Source: Anthonomus grandis grandis (taxonomy: Eukaryota; Arthropoda; Insecta; Coleoptera; Curculionidae). From it: 64,000 nucleotides of DNA. Under the pieces are notes generated by a model. The model saw only the letters and a list, made by a program, of their open reading frames with translations. It was not told the DNA's origin and did not search any database. The translations under genes and the position numbers were made by a program. Positions 55,364-64,000 of this stretch are shown here, piece by piece (position 1 is the first letter of the stretch; every line of letters begins with the position of its first letter). Where the stretch lies: contig NC_065547.1 in the NCBI RefSeq assembly GCF_022605725.1, positions 10,705,167-10,769,166 of the forward strand, read 5' to 3'.

Positions 55364-57451
55364 TGTAATTATAAACAAATATTTAAAACTATCAAACAAA
55401 ATAATATCAAAAAAATTACTGCACTTAGTAGTAACCAATTTTTGTTTGAACTAGGTGCATATGATAATTTTCTTTACAATTATACGAATATTGACTTACC
55501 GAATGAAGTTAAAAAAATCCTAGGTGCTGGCCCTAAATTTTCTTTGCCTGTAAATCGGGATAATGTCCCAATACCCACTATAATAAAGGATTTAGAATTT
55601 TGTGTTCAATCATTAAATTTGAATGAAGAAGAACAAGAAAATTTAAGGTCCAAATGTATCCATAGTCTAACCAATTTTATAACATCTACAAATGGTTCTT
55701 GTTTTAATCAACAACCATACTTGAATAAAATTAAAAAAGATTTTGCATTATTTAAGAATTTTTTAAGACAACATCCTGAAATAGTTGTTATGCGCTCTGA
55801 CAAGGGTGGCTCTACTGTCGTCATGTATAAGAATGAATATTTAGCTGGTGTGCGTGATTTATTGAGTGATGCCAATACTTATAAAACCTTAAAATCTGAT
55901 CCTACTATGAGGTTTCAAAATCAAGCAAATAAAATCGCTAAAGAATTATTAGATAACAATTACATTAATGAGTCATTCTTCAGAAAGTTACGTACAAATA
56001 ATAGTGTGTTTCCTAAACTTTATTGTTTGCGGAAAACACACAAACCAAACCTGAGCTTAAGACCAGTGGTCAGTTGTATTGATTCTCCATCATATAATTT
56101 AGCTGTCTTTGTTCATGGTATTCTAAACCAAGTTACATCAACTTTTTGTTTTAACATAAAAAATTCCTTTGATTTTGTAGAATTCTCACAAAGTGTGTCA
56201 ATACCAGAAAATTATATTTTAGTGTCCTTGGATGTTACGTCATTGTTCACAAATATTCCTAAATCGTTAGTTTTAAATATTATAAAAAATAAATGGGGCA
56301 CTATATCCGCTTACACAGATATACCTAAAAGTCTTTTGCTGAGAATTATTGAATATTTATTCGATAGCAGTTACTTTTCTTTCGGTGGTCAGTTCTACCA
56401 ACAACTGGATGGTTCAGCTATGGGTAACCCTGCCAGTCCAGTTTTGGCAAATTTGGTGATGAACGAACTCCTAACTAACATAGTTCCTAATTTACCTTTT
56501 AAATTAGCTTTTATTAAAATATATGTTGATGACACAATTTTGGCGTGCCCATCTAACAAAACAAAGGAACTTTTAAATCATTTTAATGATTATCATGACA
56601 AGCTTAAGTTTACCATGGAATTAGAAAATAATAATTGTATACCATTTTTGGATATTATGGTAGAACGGAACACCGATGGGACTTTAACAACTAATTGGTA
56701 CACAAAACCTTCATCTTCAGGCAGAGTAATTAATTACCTATCGTCACATCCAATGTCAAACAAAATAGGAATAATTAAAAACTTATTGTTTAGATCCTAT
56801 AAATTGAGTAGCCCGAAGTATCATGAATCTAATACAATGAAAATTAAAAGTTTTTTAAGAAATAACAATTACCCCACAACATTAGTAAATAGAGTTATCA
56901 ATAATTTTAAACTTTTAACAGATACACAACTGGTAAGGAATAAAGAAACAAAATATTTCAGATTTCCATATGTAAAATCATTCTCAGAACAAATCCAACG
57001 ACATATCCGTGAAAAAAATTACAATTTTAAACTGGCCTTTTACAACATAAACTCGGGCAGTGTATTGTTTTCCCAATTAAAAGATCGTACTCCCCTTGAG
57101 TTGAGCTCAGGTTTGGTATACCGCATACCTTGTCGTAATTGTGAACAGTGTTATATAGGTATCACTAGGCAGCATTTAAAGAACAGACTATATCAGCATC
57201 AATATGATTGTAGAGTCATAAATATGAACAAAAAAGATAAGACCGCTTTAGCACAGCATCACTTTTCCACAGGGCATAACTTCAATTTTGATGATGTTAG
57301 CATAGTTGATAGAGAGAGGCACTATCTTAAACGTAATATCAGTGAAATGATACACATCCAACTGCATAATTCTGTTAATCACCGAACCGATACTCAGGGC
57401 CTAAGTACACAATATAATCACATCTTAAAGCTGTATAAATCCAAACTGTAA
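55364..57451 (+). CDS. Penelope-like element ORF, plus copy: RT + GIY-YIG endonuclease
   Basis: The frame is open from 55364 to the stop at 57449-57451 (about 695 codons; no ATG at the start, so it too is 5' truncated). From 55442 it reads FELGAYDNFLYNYTNIDLP. The reverse transcriptase has RSDKGGSTVVMY, KLYCLRKTHKPN, the LDVTSLFTNIP block and catalytic YVDD about residue 362 of the 669-residue part. The GIY-YIG nuclease near residue 560 reads VYRIPCRNCEQCYIGITRQ with the Cys pair and downstream HQ. Penelope-like elements copy RNA and join it to nicked DNA, and often insert in tandem or inverted pairs. No stop or frameshift is present. The frame looks recently active. Confidence 0.93.
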   Translation, partial: CNYKQIFKTIKQNNIKKITALSSNQFLFELGAYDNFLYNYTNIDLPNEVKKILGAGPKFSLPVNRDNVPIPTIIKDLEFCVQSLNLNEEEQENLRSKCIHSLTNFITSTNGSCFNQQPYLNKIKKDFALFKNFLRQHPEIVVMRSDKGGSTVVMYKNEYLAGVRDLLSDANTYKTLKSDPTMRFQNQANKIAKELLDNNYINESFFRKLRTNNSVFPKLYCLRKTHKPNLSLRPVVSCIDSPSYNLAVFVHGILNQVTSTFCFNIKNSFDFVEFSQSVSIPENYILVSLDVTSLFTNIPKSLVLNIIKNKWGTISAYTDIPKSLLLRIIEYLFDSSYFSFGGQFYQQLDGSAMGNPASPVLANLVMNELLTNIVPNLPFKLAFIKIYVDDTILACPSNKTKELLNHFNDYHDKLKFTMELENNNCIPFLDIMVERNTDGTLTTNWYTKPSSSGRVINYLSSHPMSNKIGIIKNLLFRSYKLSSPKYHESNTMKIKSFLRNNNYPTTLVNRVINNFKLLTDTQLVRNKETKYFRFPYVKSFSEQIQRHIREKNYNFKLAFYNINSGSVLFSQLKDRTPLELSSGLVYRIPCRNCEQCYIGITRQHLKNRLYQHQYDCRVINMNKKDKTALAQHHFSTGHNFNFDDVSIVDRERHYLKRNISEMIHIQLHNSVNHRTDTQGLSTQYNHILKLYKSKL

Positions 57452-57961
57452 AGTACTTAACTTTTCAACGAGCCCAGGTAATATTAAACCTATTTTACAG
57501 ACATAAAAAGAATGTGCATCATTCCTGCTTTATAACAATAAATTCTGCGTACAGTTACTACTAAACACTGACTTAGAAGGTGCTTTTTTTTTTTTTTTTT
57601 ACTATAATTATTATACGTACTACTTATTCACTGTGAATGAATCTGTGATATAAGCCAATTTTATTTTATGTATACTGTGTGTTCTTTTTTTTTTTTTTTT
57701 TTTTTGGTTTTACTTAATGGTTGTGCTGCATATTTTAATGTATAACAATCGTATCTGTGGTGTATGTATGATGGAGATGTTATTAGGTTTTAATTGTTAC
57801 GTAAACCTCTAATGTAAATTTGGTAAGTCATCTTAATTTTAACTTTTATGCTTTGTTCTCCGTTTTATTTGTGTTTTTGTTTGGTGGTTTCTTAACTATT
57901 ATATTAATAACTATTGCTTTCACCATTTTGTACCAATTGTATCTTTTTCAGCCTTGAAAAA

Positions 57962-57996
57962 GACGTAAATAAACGTCGAAACGTCGGCTAATTTCA
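57962..57996 (+). ncRNA. Hammerhead-ribozyme-like remnant in the Penelope terminal repeat
   Basis: A GACGT/ACGTC hairpin (57962-57966 and 57973-57977) is followed at once by GAAAC (57978-57982) and GTCGGC, the layout of hammerhead helix II plus the conserved GAAAC half-core. The other core half (CTGATGA in active ribozymes) is replaced by a diverged CTTGAAAAA. The mirror copy is at 53343-53376. Penelope terminal repeats are known to carry hammerheads; activity here is doubtful. Confidence 0.4.
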
Positions 57997-58079
57997 AATC
58001 TTGAGGTTTGATTTCTGTCCTTAACCCGCTATACTTCACTTCTACATCTATTGGAGGGACGCTAATTTTTGTACCATGC

Positions 58080-58446
58080 GTTATAATGTATTTATATTTA
58101 AGTTGAAGAAAGGCCTTTTACCTAATTATATATGTGATAAGTTAGTGCTATTTCGTGATGTCCATAATTATAATACTAGGAATTGTACTGATTTTATTTT
58201 AGCTCATAAGTGTAACACCGTTCAAATGCTTAATTCCATGCTCTATAAAGGTTTGCTCGAATTTAATAAATTGCTGTAAATATAAAATCTGTAATAATAT
58301 AAATAGTTTTAAACGATTATTAAGAGTACATATTTAAAAATTGTATTATTAGGCTCATGTTTTGTTTTTTATATTTAATTTTTGTCGTTTTAACCTCTTT
58401 GTATTTTATATGTAGCAATTTGCTAAATAAGGATTATTATTATTGT
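58080..58446 (+). pseudogene. Non-LTR copy A, RT C-terminal end and 3' tail
   Basis: The frame 58076-58279 reads FKLKKGLLPNYICDKLV and RDVHNYNTRNCTDF, matching copy B at 62450-62560. It resumes copy A downstream of the Penelope insertion, with some sequence lost just before it relative to copy B. It ends with a hairpin TAGCAA/TTGCTA (58413-58425), AATAAGG and an ATT-rich tail. Confidence 0.85.
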
Positions 58447-59019
58447 TACTTTGAAAATCTGAATTTTGTAATCGATATGCTTGAAAAAGCTGAGACATAA
58501 TTATTTTTGTCTCGATAATTTTTTCCTGAAAATTTTTTATCTTGATCAGTAACTTTAAAGAATCCCAAAAAATTAAATTTTTCGATAATTTGTAAAAAAA
58601 TTTTTAGAATTTAAATTTTATGTTTTCCAAAATCAATGTAATATGAGTCAAAATAAAACTTCTGATTATTTGGAATAATTTCTACTTTCCAAAAATTGTC
58701 GGCCATATTGGAATTGTTATTTTGAGTTTTTTTAAACATTCGCTAATTTTATATTTTAAAAATATAAATTCTGTAGTGTAATCAATGGTCTTATAATTTT
58801 TCTTTAATACTGATAAAAATTTTTTTCCAAATTTCTAATTATTATGTATATTATTTTTTTATTTGTAAACCGGTTGACGTTAATTTAAAGGTATTTTAGA
58901 CCTTCTTCCAGCAGTTTGTTAAAGAAAAGCTTTGAAAACAATTGATTAACTTTCTTCAAAAAATATAAAATTAAAATTTTTCTAAACAATTGAATATTTT
59001 TTTTTGGCTTACAAGATTT
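58447..59019. repeat. AT-rich degenerate repeat between non-LTR copies A and B
   Basis: The same family as 50145-51050, recognised by gtcggccatattggaat at 58704. No gene seen. Confidence 0.55.
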
Positions 59020-59180
59020 AGTAGTAGTAGTCGAGGTGCGAGACGGTTAACACGTATGATAGGCGGTCTACCGTTTGTTGCGTGTTTACAATAAATTAAG
59101 TAAACATATAAGTGTACCGAGGTGTGACCGTATTTTAAACTTTTGTTGTATAAATTGTTGTTTTGGTAAAAATAGTGAAA

Positions 59181-60400
59181 AATGGCCGGTGGGGCTATGG
59201 TCTCCGATGGAGATCCCCCTGAAGTTTTTGCGTAAAATGCAAACAATAGTTTGAGGATATAAAAAATATTATCCAATGTACGGGGTGTAAAAAGTACTAC
59301 CATGGGAAATGTGAAAATGTTGATATGCGCGGTTTTCACATGAAAAAGGCCACTTGGAAATGTGAAGTAGGGTCAAGTGAGGGAAGTAGCGAAAGTGAGC
59401 CTACAAAAAAAAGAAGCCGTGTTGACGATATCTGGATCAGGATTTTGCCAGTGAAATCAGCAATACCTTGCAGTTTTTGGTGACAAAGACCAAGGAGCTT
59501 GCCGAAAAATTAGACATGTTACTAGTGAAAAATAAGAGCCTTAAGGATGAAATTGCATCATTAAAGGGGTGATCCCCTTTAATGATGCAATTTCATCCTT
59601 CCAACGTACCAACACCTGTTTTAACATCGTATGCCAGTGCCTTAAATAACAGCAAGGTTTTGGTTGTAAAACAAAAAGAGGCAGAAAAAAATCATCAAGT
59701 GAAGGAGGACATTAGAAGCAAGGTGAACCCAACGGATATAGGGGCGGGATTGTCATTAGGAAAAGCCACCAAGAACGGTGGAATTATAGTCAATTGTGGT
59801 AACGAAAAGGAGCTTACCAGTATTATTAGGACTGAAATACAGCAGAAAATGGGCGACAAGTACACTGTAGATGTGCCAAAAAATCTGGAAAGGCAAATTA
59901 AAGTGGTCGGAATAAATGAAAGTGAACATTCTTTAGGCGATGAAGAAATAGTGTCCATAATCGAAAAGCAGAATAATATTCAGAGGCGTCCTGATACAAA
60001 AATTAAAGTACTACGAGGAACAACAGTGGTAAATAAAAAGTTTAACTTAATCCTGGAAGTTGACCCAATTAACTATGGACTTTTCATTAAAAGGGAAAAA
60101 ATGAATATTGGATGGAATCGTTGCGTGGTGTTTAATGACTACAATATTAAGAGGTGTTTTAAGTGCTGTCGGTATGGACATATGGCCAAAGGGTGTCAAC
60201 AAAGTAAAGTATGTGGTAAATGTAGTGGCAATCATGACTTAAAGGAATGTAACGCTAAAAGGGTTATATGCGTAAATTGTGTCTTATCAAACCAGAAATT
60301 TGGCCTTAATTTGGATGTTAGTCACGTGACATGGGATGTAGCTAAATGTGAGTCATATAAGAGAATCGAAGAAATCCAGAGCAAAAGGTATATAAAATAG
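59181..60400 (+). pseudogene. Non-LTR ORF1 (copy B): PHD finger, coiled coil, CCHC knuckles
   Basis: ATG at 59181 (MAGGAMVSDGDPPEVF) meets a frameshift near 59233. It is followed by a PHD-like finger: CVKC, IIQCTGCKKYYHGKCENV and WKCE. A coiled-coil segment (TKELAEKLDMLLVKNKSLKDE) ends at a stop inside a perfect 27-bp hairpin at 59543-59600. The frame 59582-60400 then carries VNCGNEKELTSII, PDTKIKVL and CCHC knuckles CFKCCRYGHMAKGC and CGKCSGNHDLKEC, the RNA-binding part. This protein would coat the element RNA. It differs from ORF1 of the 1-5 kb element, which has a PHD finger but no knuckles. Confidence 0.8.
59543..59600. repeat. Perfect 27-bp inverted repeat with 4-nt loop
   Basis: Arms 59543-59569 and 59574-59600 are exact reverse complements around TGAT. 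It lies in the ORF1 coding region and introduces a stop. It looks like a recent local inverted duplication, as from a template switch. Confidence 0.95.
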
Positions 60401-60409
60401 CAATTAGAC

Positions 60410-62700
60410 CTAAATATAGTTTTAAATTCTAATATAGTCATAAGGCATAAGGTACACTTAACTCCTAAAATTAGTGACCACTCGATTTTGACTGTAACGG
60501 ATGGCCACCAAAGGCAGAAAAATGTTGATGTAACCACATACAAGAGAACCATGCGTAATTATAATAGTGCTATTTACCAACCATATTTATTACAAACAAC
60601 TTGGAACAACAATATATCCAACGTAAATTTACTAGCAGAGTCTTTTGTCACGGATATTTGTACAATTCTAAATAAAATGTGTTCCGTGGTAAAAAATGTC
60701 ATTAAACAAAAATATATAGATAAGAAGTGGATTACGCACGATATTAGAGTTATTATGTGTGAAAGAGACGTTTTATATAAAAGGGCTGTTTTTAGTAAAC
60801 CGAAGCTACTTGGAATGCATATAAAAGGAAACGAAATGACATAGTCAATAAAATCCGACAAGAGAAGGAAAAATATTTTGCAGAGGCATTGACCAAAATA
60901 GAAATAACCCAAAAGAGCTATGGAAACATCTTAAAACTCTCCTACCAGGAAAAAGTCAATTATTACCCAGCGAAATTATTTTTGATACAAAAGTAGTAAC
61001 CAATAAGAAAAATATAGCACAAAAATTTAACCATTATTTTGTTGACAGTGTTGACCTAATTGTTCAAAATTTACCGCAGCCCAACATAACTCAGATAAAC
61101 CCCGAGATTCCAACAGCAAATAATTTCTTTACAGATTTTAAAAGAATATCTATGGCCAAGATGAAGGAAATTCTTAAAAATCTAAAAAACGTCGGGGGTC
61201 ATGGAAAGTGTCAACTGTCATTCCAGTTCCCAAAGTGCAAAACACAAAAAAATATAGTGAATTTCGACCTATTAACATAGTTCCGATCTACGAAATACAT
61301 CACTGAGTAGTGGTGTTTTCCCGGAGTCATGGAAAGTGTCAACTGTCATTCCAGTTCCCAAAGCGCAAAACACAAAAAAACATAGTGAATTTCGAACTAT
61401 TAACACAGTTCCGATCTACGAAAAGCTACTAGAAGTGTGCGTTAAAGACCAATTAGTGCAGTTTTGTGACAAAACCCAAATAATAGTGCCCAACCAATCA
61501 GGTTTTCGTGAAAATCACTCTTGCGAGTCTGTAGTTGTAAATATTTGTGATGAATTTCTTAAAGCTATAGATTCTGACAACTACGTTTTGGCTGTGTCTC
61601 TGGACTTTAAAAGAGCCTTCGAGACCATAAATAGGTATAGTTTGTTAAAAAAATTAAAAAGCATAGGTGTAAAACACAATGCTCTAAAATGGTTTAAATC
61701 TTATTTGTCCAACAGAGTTCAAAAAGTTAAATAGAATAGTTTTTTATCTAAATATCTAATAGTTAATTACGGCGTACCACAGGGAACAGTGTTGGGCCCA
61801 TTACTGTTTTTGTTGTACATAAATGACATAGTAAGACTAACAAAAAAATGTTCTATAGTTTTATTTGCAGACGATACCATGTTATCTATTATTGGTAAAA
61901 ACTTAAAACAAATTATAGCGGACATAAATGATGAACTTAAAAATCTATTTTGCTGGCTTTGTAAAAACAAATTAAGTTTAAATACCACTAAATCTAAATT
62001 CTGCATATTTGCAAAAAAATCTAAAACAAGTTCACTAGATGTCCAAAGCATTGCTATAACAATAAACGGTGAAAGATTGATGTACGACGAAAATATTAAG
62101 TACTTGGGAACAATTCTGGACTGAAATTTAAATTTTCATTCACACGCTGATTACATTATGAGGAAGTTTTCAAAAAAGGTCGGATTTATAAACAGAGTAG
62201 GCCAAAATTTATCACTTTATGCTAAACTTTCTTTATACAATGCCATTGCACTTCCTCATTTACAATTTTGTTCAAGATTATTATATAATTTGCCTCAGTA
62301 TAAAATCAACCAAATTGAGAAAATTCAAAATCGAGCCATGAGAACGATTTTAAAATGCAACCGATACACTCCTATTAAAATTATGTTAAATGTTTTAAAT
62401 ATGTTATCTATTCAACAAAGGATTGCTTTTAATGTTAATTTTTTTTAATTTAAATTAAAACAAGGTCTTTTGCCAAAATATTTAACTGATAAATTATCAA
62501 TTTTTCGAGACATCCATAATTATAACACAAGAAACTGTACTGATTTTATTTTAGTTAATAGATGTAATACCAACTAATTGCTAAATTCTATTCTTTGCAA
62601 AGGCTTTAGTCAGTTTAATAAATTACCAAATGATATAAAAGTTTGTAATAGTGTTAACCTCTTCAAAAGGCTACTAAGGGAGTACGTCTTAACAAAATAT
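60410..62700 (+). pseudogene. Non-LTR ORF2 (copy B): RT remnant with endonuclease deleted
   Basis: It starts directly at the end of the endonuclease (HLTPKISDHSILTV), so most of that domain is lost. The linker frame runs to 60844. Next come a damaged zone with a 96-bp duplication (61199-61294 and 61327-61422) and a frame from 61336 with FRTINTVPIYEKLLE, NQSGFRENHSCESVV and SLDFKRAFETINR. After a stop at 61732-61734, 61789-62124 gives GPLLFLLYINDI and VLFADDTMLSIIG, then 62158-62448 and a broken C-terminus. Both RT Asp motifs survive, unlike in copy A, but the frame is broken at several places. Confidence 0.85.
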
Positions 62701-63092
62701 TAATGTTAGTATAACCACAAAAATGTAATTTTTCTCGATTATGACAGATTTTTATTTTATTTTTTATTTATTTTTTTTATTTTCTGTAAATAGATAATAT
62801 GTAAGTGATTGTTTTGTATTCTTAATTATACTGTAAAATTGTCTTTAATTTTAAATATTTAGTTTGTATGCATCCATATCTAGGTCATGGTCTGACGCAC
62901 TAGGGTGGTGTGTTTCTATGTTGCCTGGATGTCGTCATTGTCTTGGTGACCCGGATAAAACGTGCAGCCATGGAATTACGTGTGTGTGTGTATGGATGTA
63001 AATTAAACTAAACAAGCTTTGTATTTTTTATATTTAATTTTGATATGTCATGTAGCAATTTTTTGCTAAATAAAGATTACTATTATTATTAA

Positions 63093-64000
63093 AAATTTGG
63101 CGGCCTTATTAAAATAAAGCTGCAGTTATAAAAAACATACAAAAAATTGATTTAAAAAAATATATATACTTTTTTTAAATATTTTCTTTTAATTTTCAAT
63201 TTTGATGATCATGATAATGGTCTCAAATGGAACTTATTGAAAAACTCCAGAATATTTAAAAAAATACCAACAAATTGAAAAAACGAATCTTCGCAATTTT
63301 CTATTTTAAAAATCTGAATTTTGTATAGTAATTAATTGAAATTCCGAGGAGAAGTTTTGTTTTCACTATTTCTCCGATAGATTGAATCAATTTTATTTCA
63401 TGTAGAACATTTAAATTCTATAAATTAAAAAAATGACCAATAATGCTTATTAAAAATGTAACACCAAAAAAAAAAACAACACAACTGGAAATTTTTCCAA
63501 AATTTTAAATTAGTGAAGAGAGTACGTAACTTTTTCGGAAATATAGAATTGATTTTGTCAATTTTGAAGTCGTAGAAAAATGCCAAAATTTTAATCCAAT
63601 ATCGAGATTATTAAAAAAATTCTTAAGGCCCCAAAATATTTTTCAAAAAGATTAAAAAAAAACCTTTTTTTCGAATTTGTCATGCATATATTGTTCGTTT
63701 CATTTTAAAATTTAATTGAACGAATTTTGTATCTCAGTTTCAAAGAGTTCGAGAAACAATAAATGCAATTATTCAAAATTGGGAGTGATATTTTGAAATT
63801 TTGTGCTGCTGGTTATAGCTAGTTTAAACGGTATTTTTACCAAATTTGACTTCTGAAAAAACTGCATTTTTACTTTTTGTCGTCAATAAAACCTCTAAAA
63901 AGTCTTAATTTTGACCAAAAAATGGTTTTTCCATAAACTTCTTGCAAGATCGACCTTGCATTATTTTATAAAACCGACTGGAAACGTTTTCGAAAATTCC
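63093..64000. repeat. AT-rich degenerate repeat to the window end
   Basis: Same compositional type as 45741-47912 and 50145-51050, with recurring aaaattttg and gaattttgtat words. No gene seen. Confidence 0.5.

Larger units (their letters stand above)
53284..58079. mobile_element. Head-to-head pair of Penelope-like elements (4.76-kb palindrome)
   Basis: Inverted arms of about 2.09 kb (53284-55370 and 55961-58046) are nearly identical. A unique core of about 590 bp between them belongs to the 5' part of the plus-strand copy. A further 33 bp after the right arm reach the 3' target duplication. Target: a 12-bp GTTATAATGTAT in copy A of the non-LTR element. Confidence 0.92.
51055..58446 (+). mobile_element. 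Non-LTR retrotransposon copy A, 5' truncated and split by Penelope elements
   Basis: Endonuclease end and reverse transcriptase at 51055-53284, resuming at 58080 and ending in an ATT-rich tail at 58430-58446. The gap is exactly filled by the Penelope insertion with a 12-bp duplication (GTTATAATGTAT at 53273-53284 and 58080-58091). Same family as copy B at 59020-63092. Confidence 0.85.
59020..63092 (+). mobile_element. Non-LTR retrotransposon copy B, internally deleted
   Basis: 5' leader from about 59020 (near a GTA run), ORF1 59181-60400, ORF2 remnant 60400-62700, then a hairpin TAGCAA-TTTT-TTGCTA (63053-63068) and an ATT-rich tail. Most of the endonuclease is missing and a 96-bp segment is duplicated. 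Confidence 0.85.

Noticed and set aside
53631..57710. Long A or T runs at 53625, 53729, 57590 and 57687 as poly(A) tails of processed copies
   Set aside because: They occur at mirror positions in both arms of the Penelope palindrome and belong to its 3' region.

Overview
The window looks like arthropod, most likely insect, nuclear DNA. It is AT-rich, has spliced genes with GT-AG introns, and is packed with insect-type transposable elements. A beetle is a reasonable guess from the mix of families, but nothing here proves the order. Only three host genes are visible: the 3' end of a secreted lipase-family gene (84-770), an intact single-exon RNA 3'-terminal phosphate cyclase gene (19607-20659), and a three-exon gene on the minus strand for a small, heavily glycosylated six-cysteine secreted protein (26515 down to 20966), whose 5-kb second intron carries a piggyBac element.

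The rest is mobile DNA in layers. 1.1-5.4 kb: a non-LTR retrotransposon of CR1/Jockey type on the minus strand with both ORFs open. 5.9-10.5 kb: a decayed and rearranged BEL/Pao element in which the protease lies downstream of integrase and the LTR. 10.5-18.5 kb: a minus-strand errantivirus-like (Ty3/gypsy) element, with gag, an env-like remnant and a tRNA-Ser primer site. Its leader is interrupted by a second BEL/Pao element (12348-18066) with two LTRs, a tRNA-Tyr primer site and one premature stop in pol. 28.7-37.9 kb: a duplicated array of hAT remnants and pieces of another non-LTR element. 39.4-42.2 kb: an IS630/Tc1/mariner-group element with unusually wide D-to-E spacing. 43.5-45.7 kb: a mariner-like element with terminal inverted repeats of about 410 bp. 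47.9-50.1 kb: a Tigger/pogo element. 51.0-58.4 kb: a non-LTR element split by a head-to-head pair of Penelope-like elements. 59.0-63.1 kb: a second, degraded copy of that non-LTR family. AT-rich degenerate repeats fill the spaces.

I see no multi-gene cellular system, CRISPR array or toxin locus. The most unusual signal is in non-coding DNA. Between the integrase stop and the 3' LTR of the second BEL/Pao element (17143-17597) lies a run of about 16 very short inverted repeats at roughly 27-nt spacing. Their stems change in sequence from unit to unit but stay self-complementary (GACT/AGTC, GACA/TGTC, GGCT/AGCC, GGTT/GACC, GCTG/CAGC, AGCA/TGCT). That is what compensatory change in RNA or cruciform stem-loops would look like. 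Next in interest are the 4.76-kb Penelope palindrome with a 12-bp target duplication, and the wide-spacing IS630-type transposase that carries an inverted copy of its own 5' coding end.
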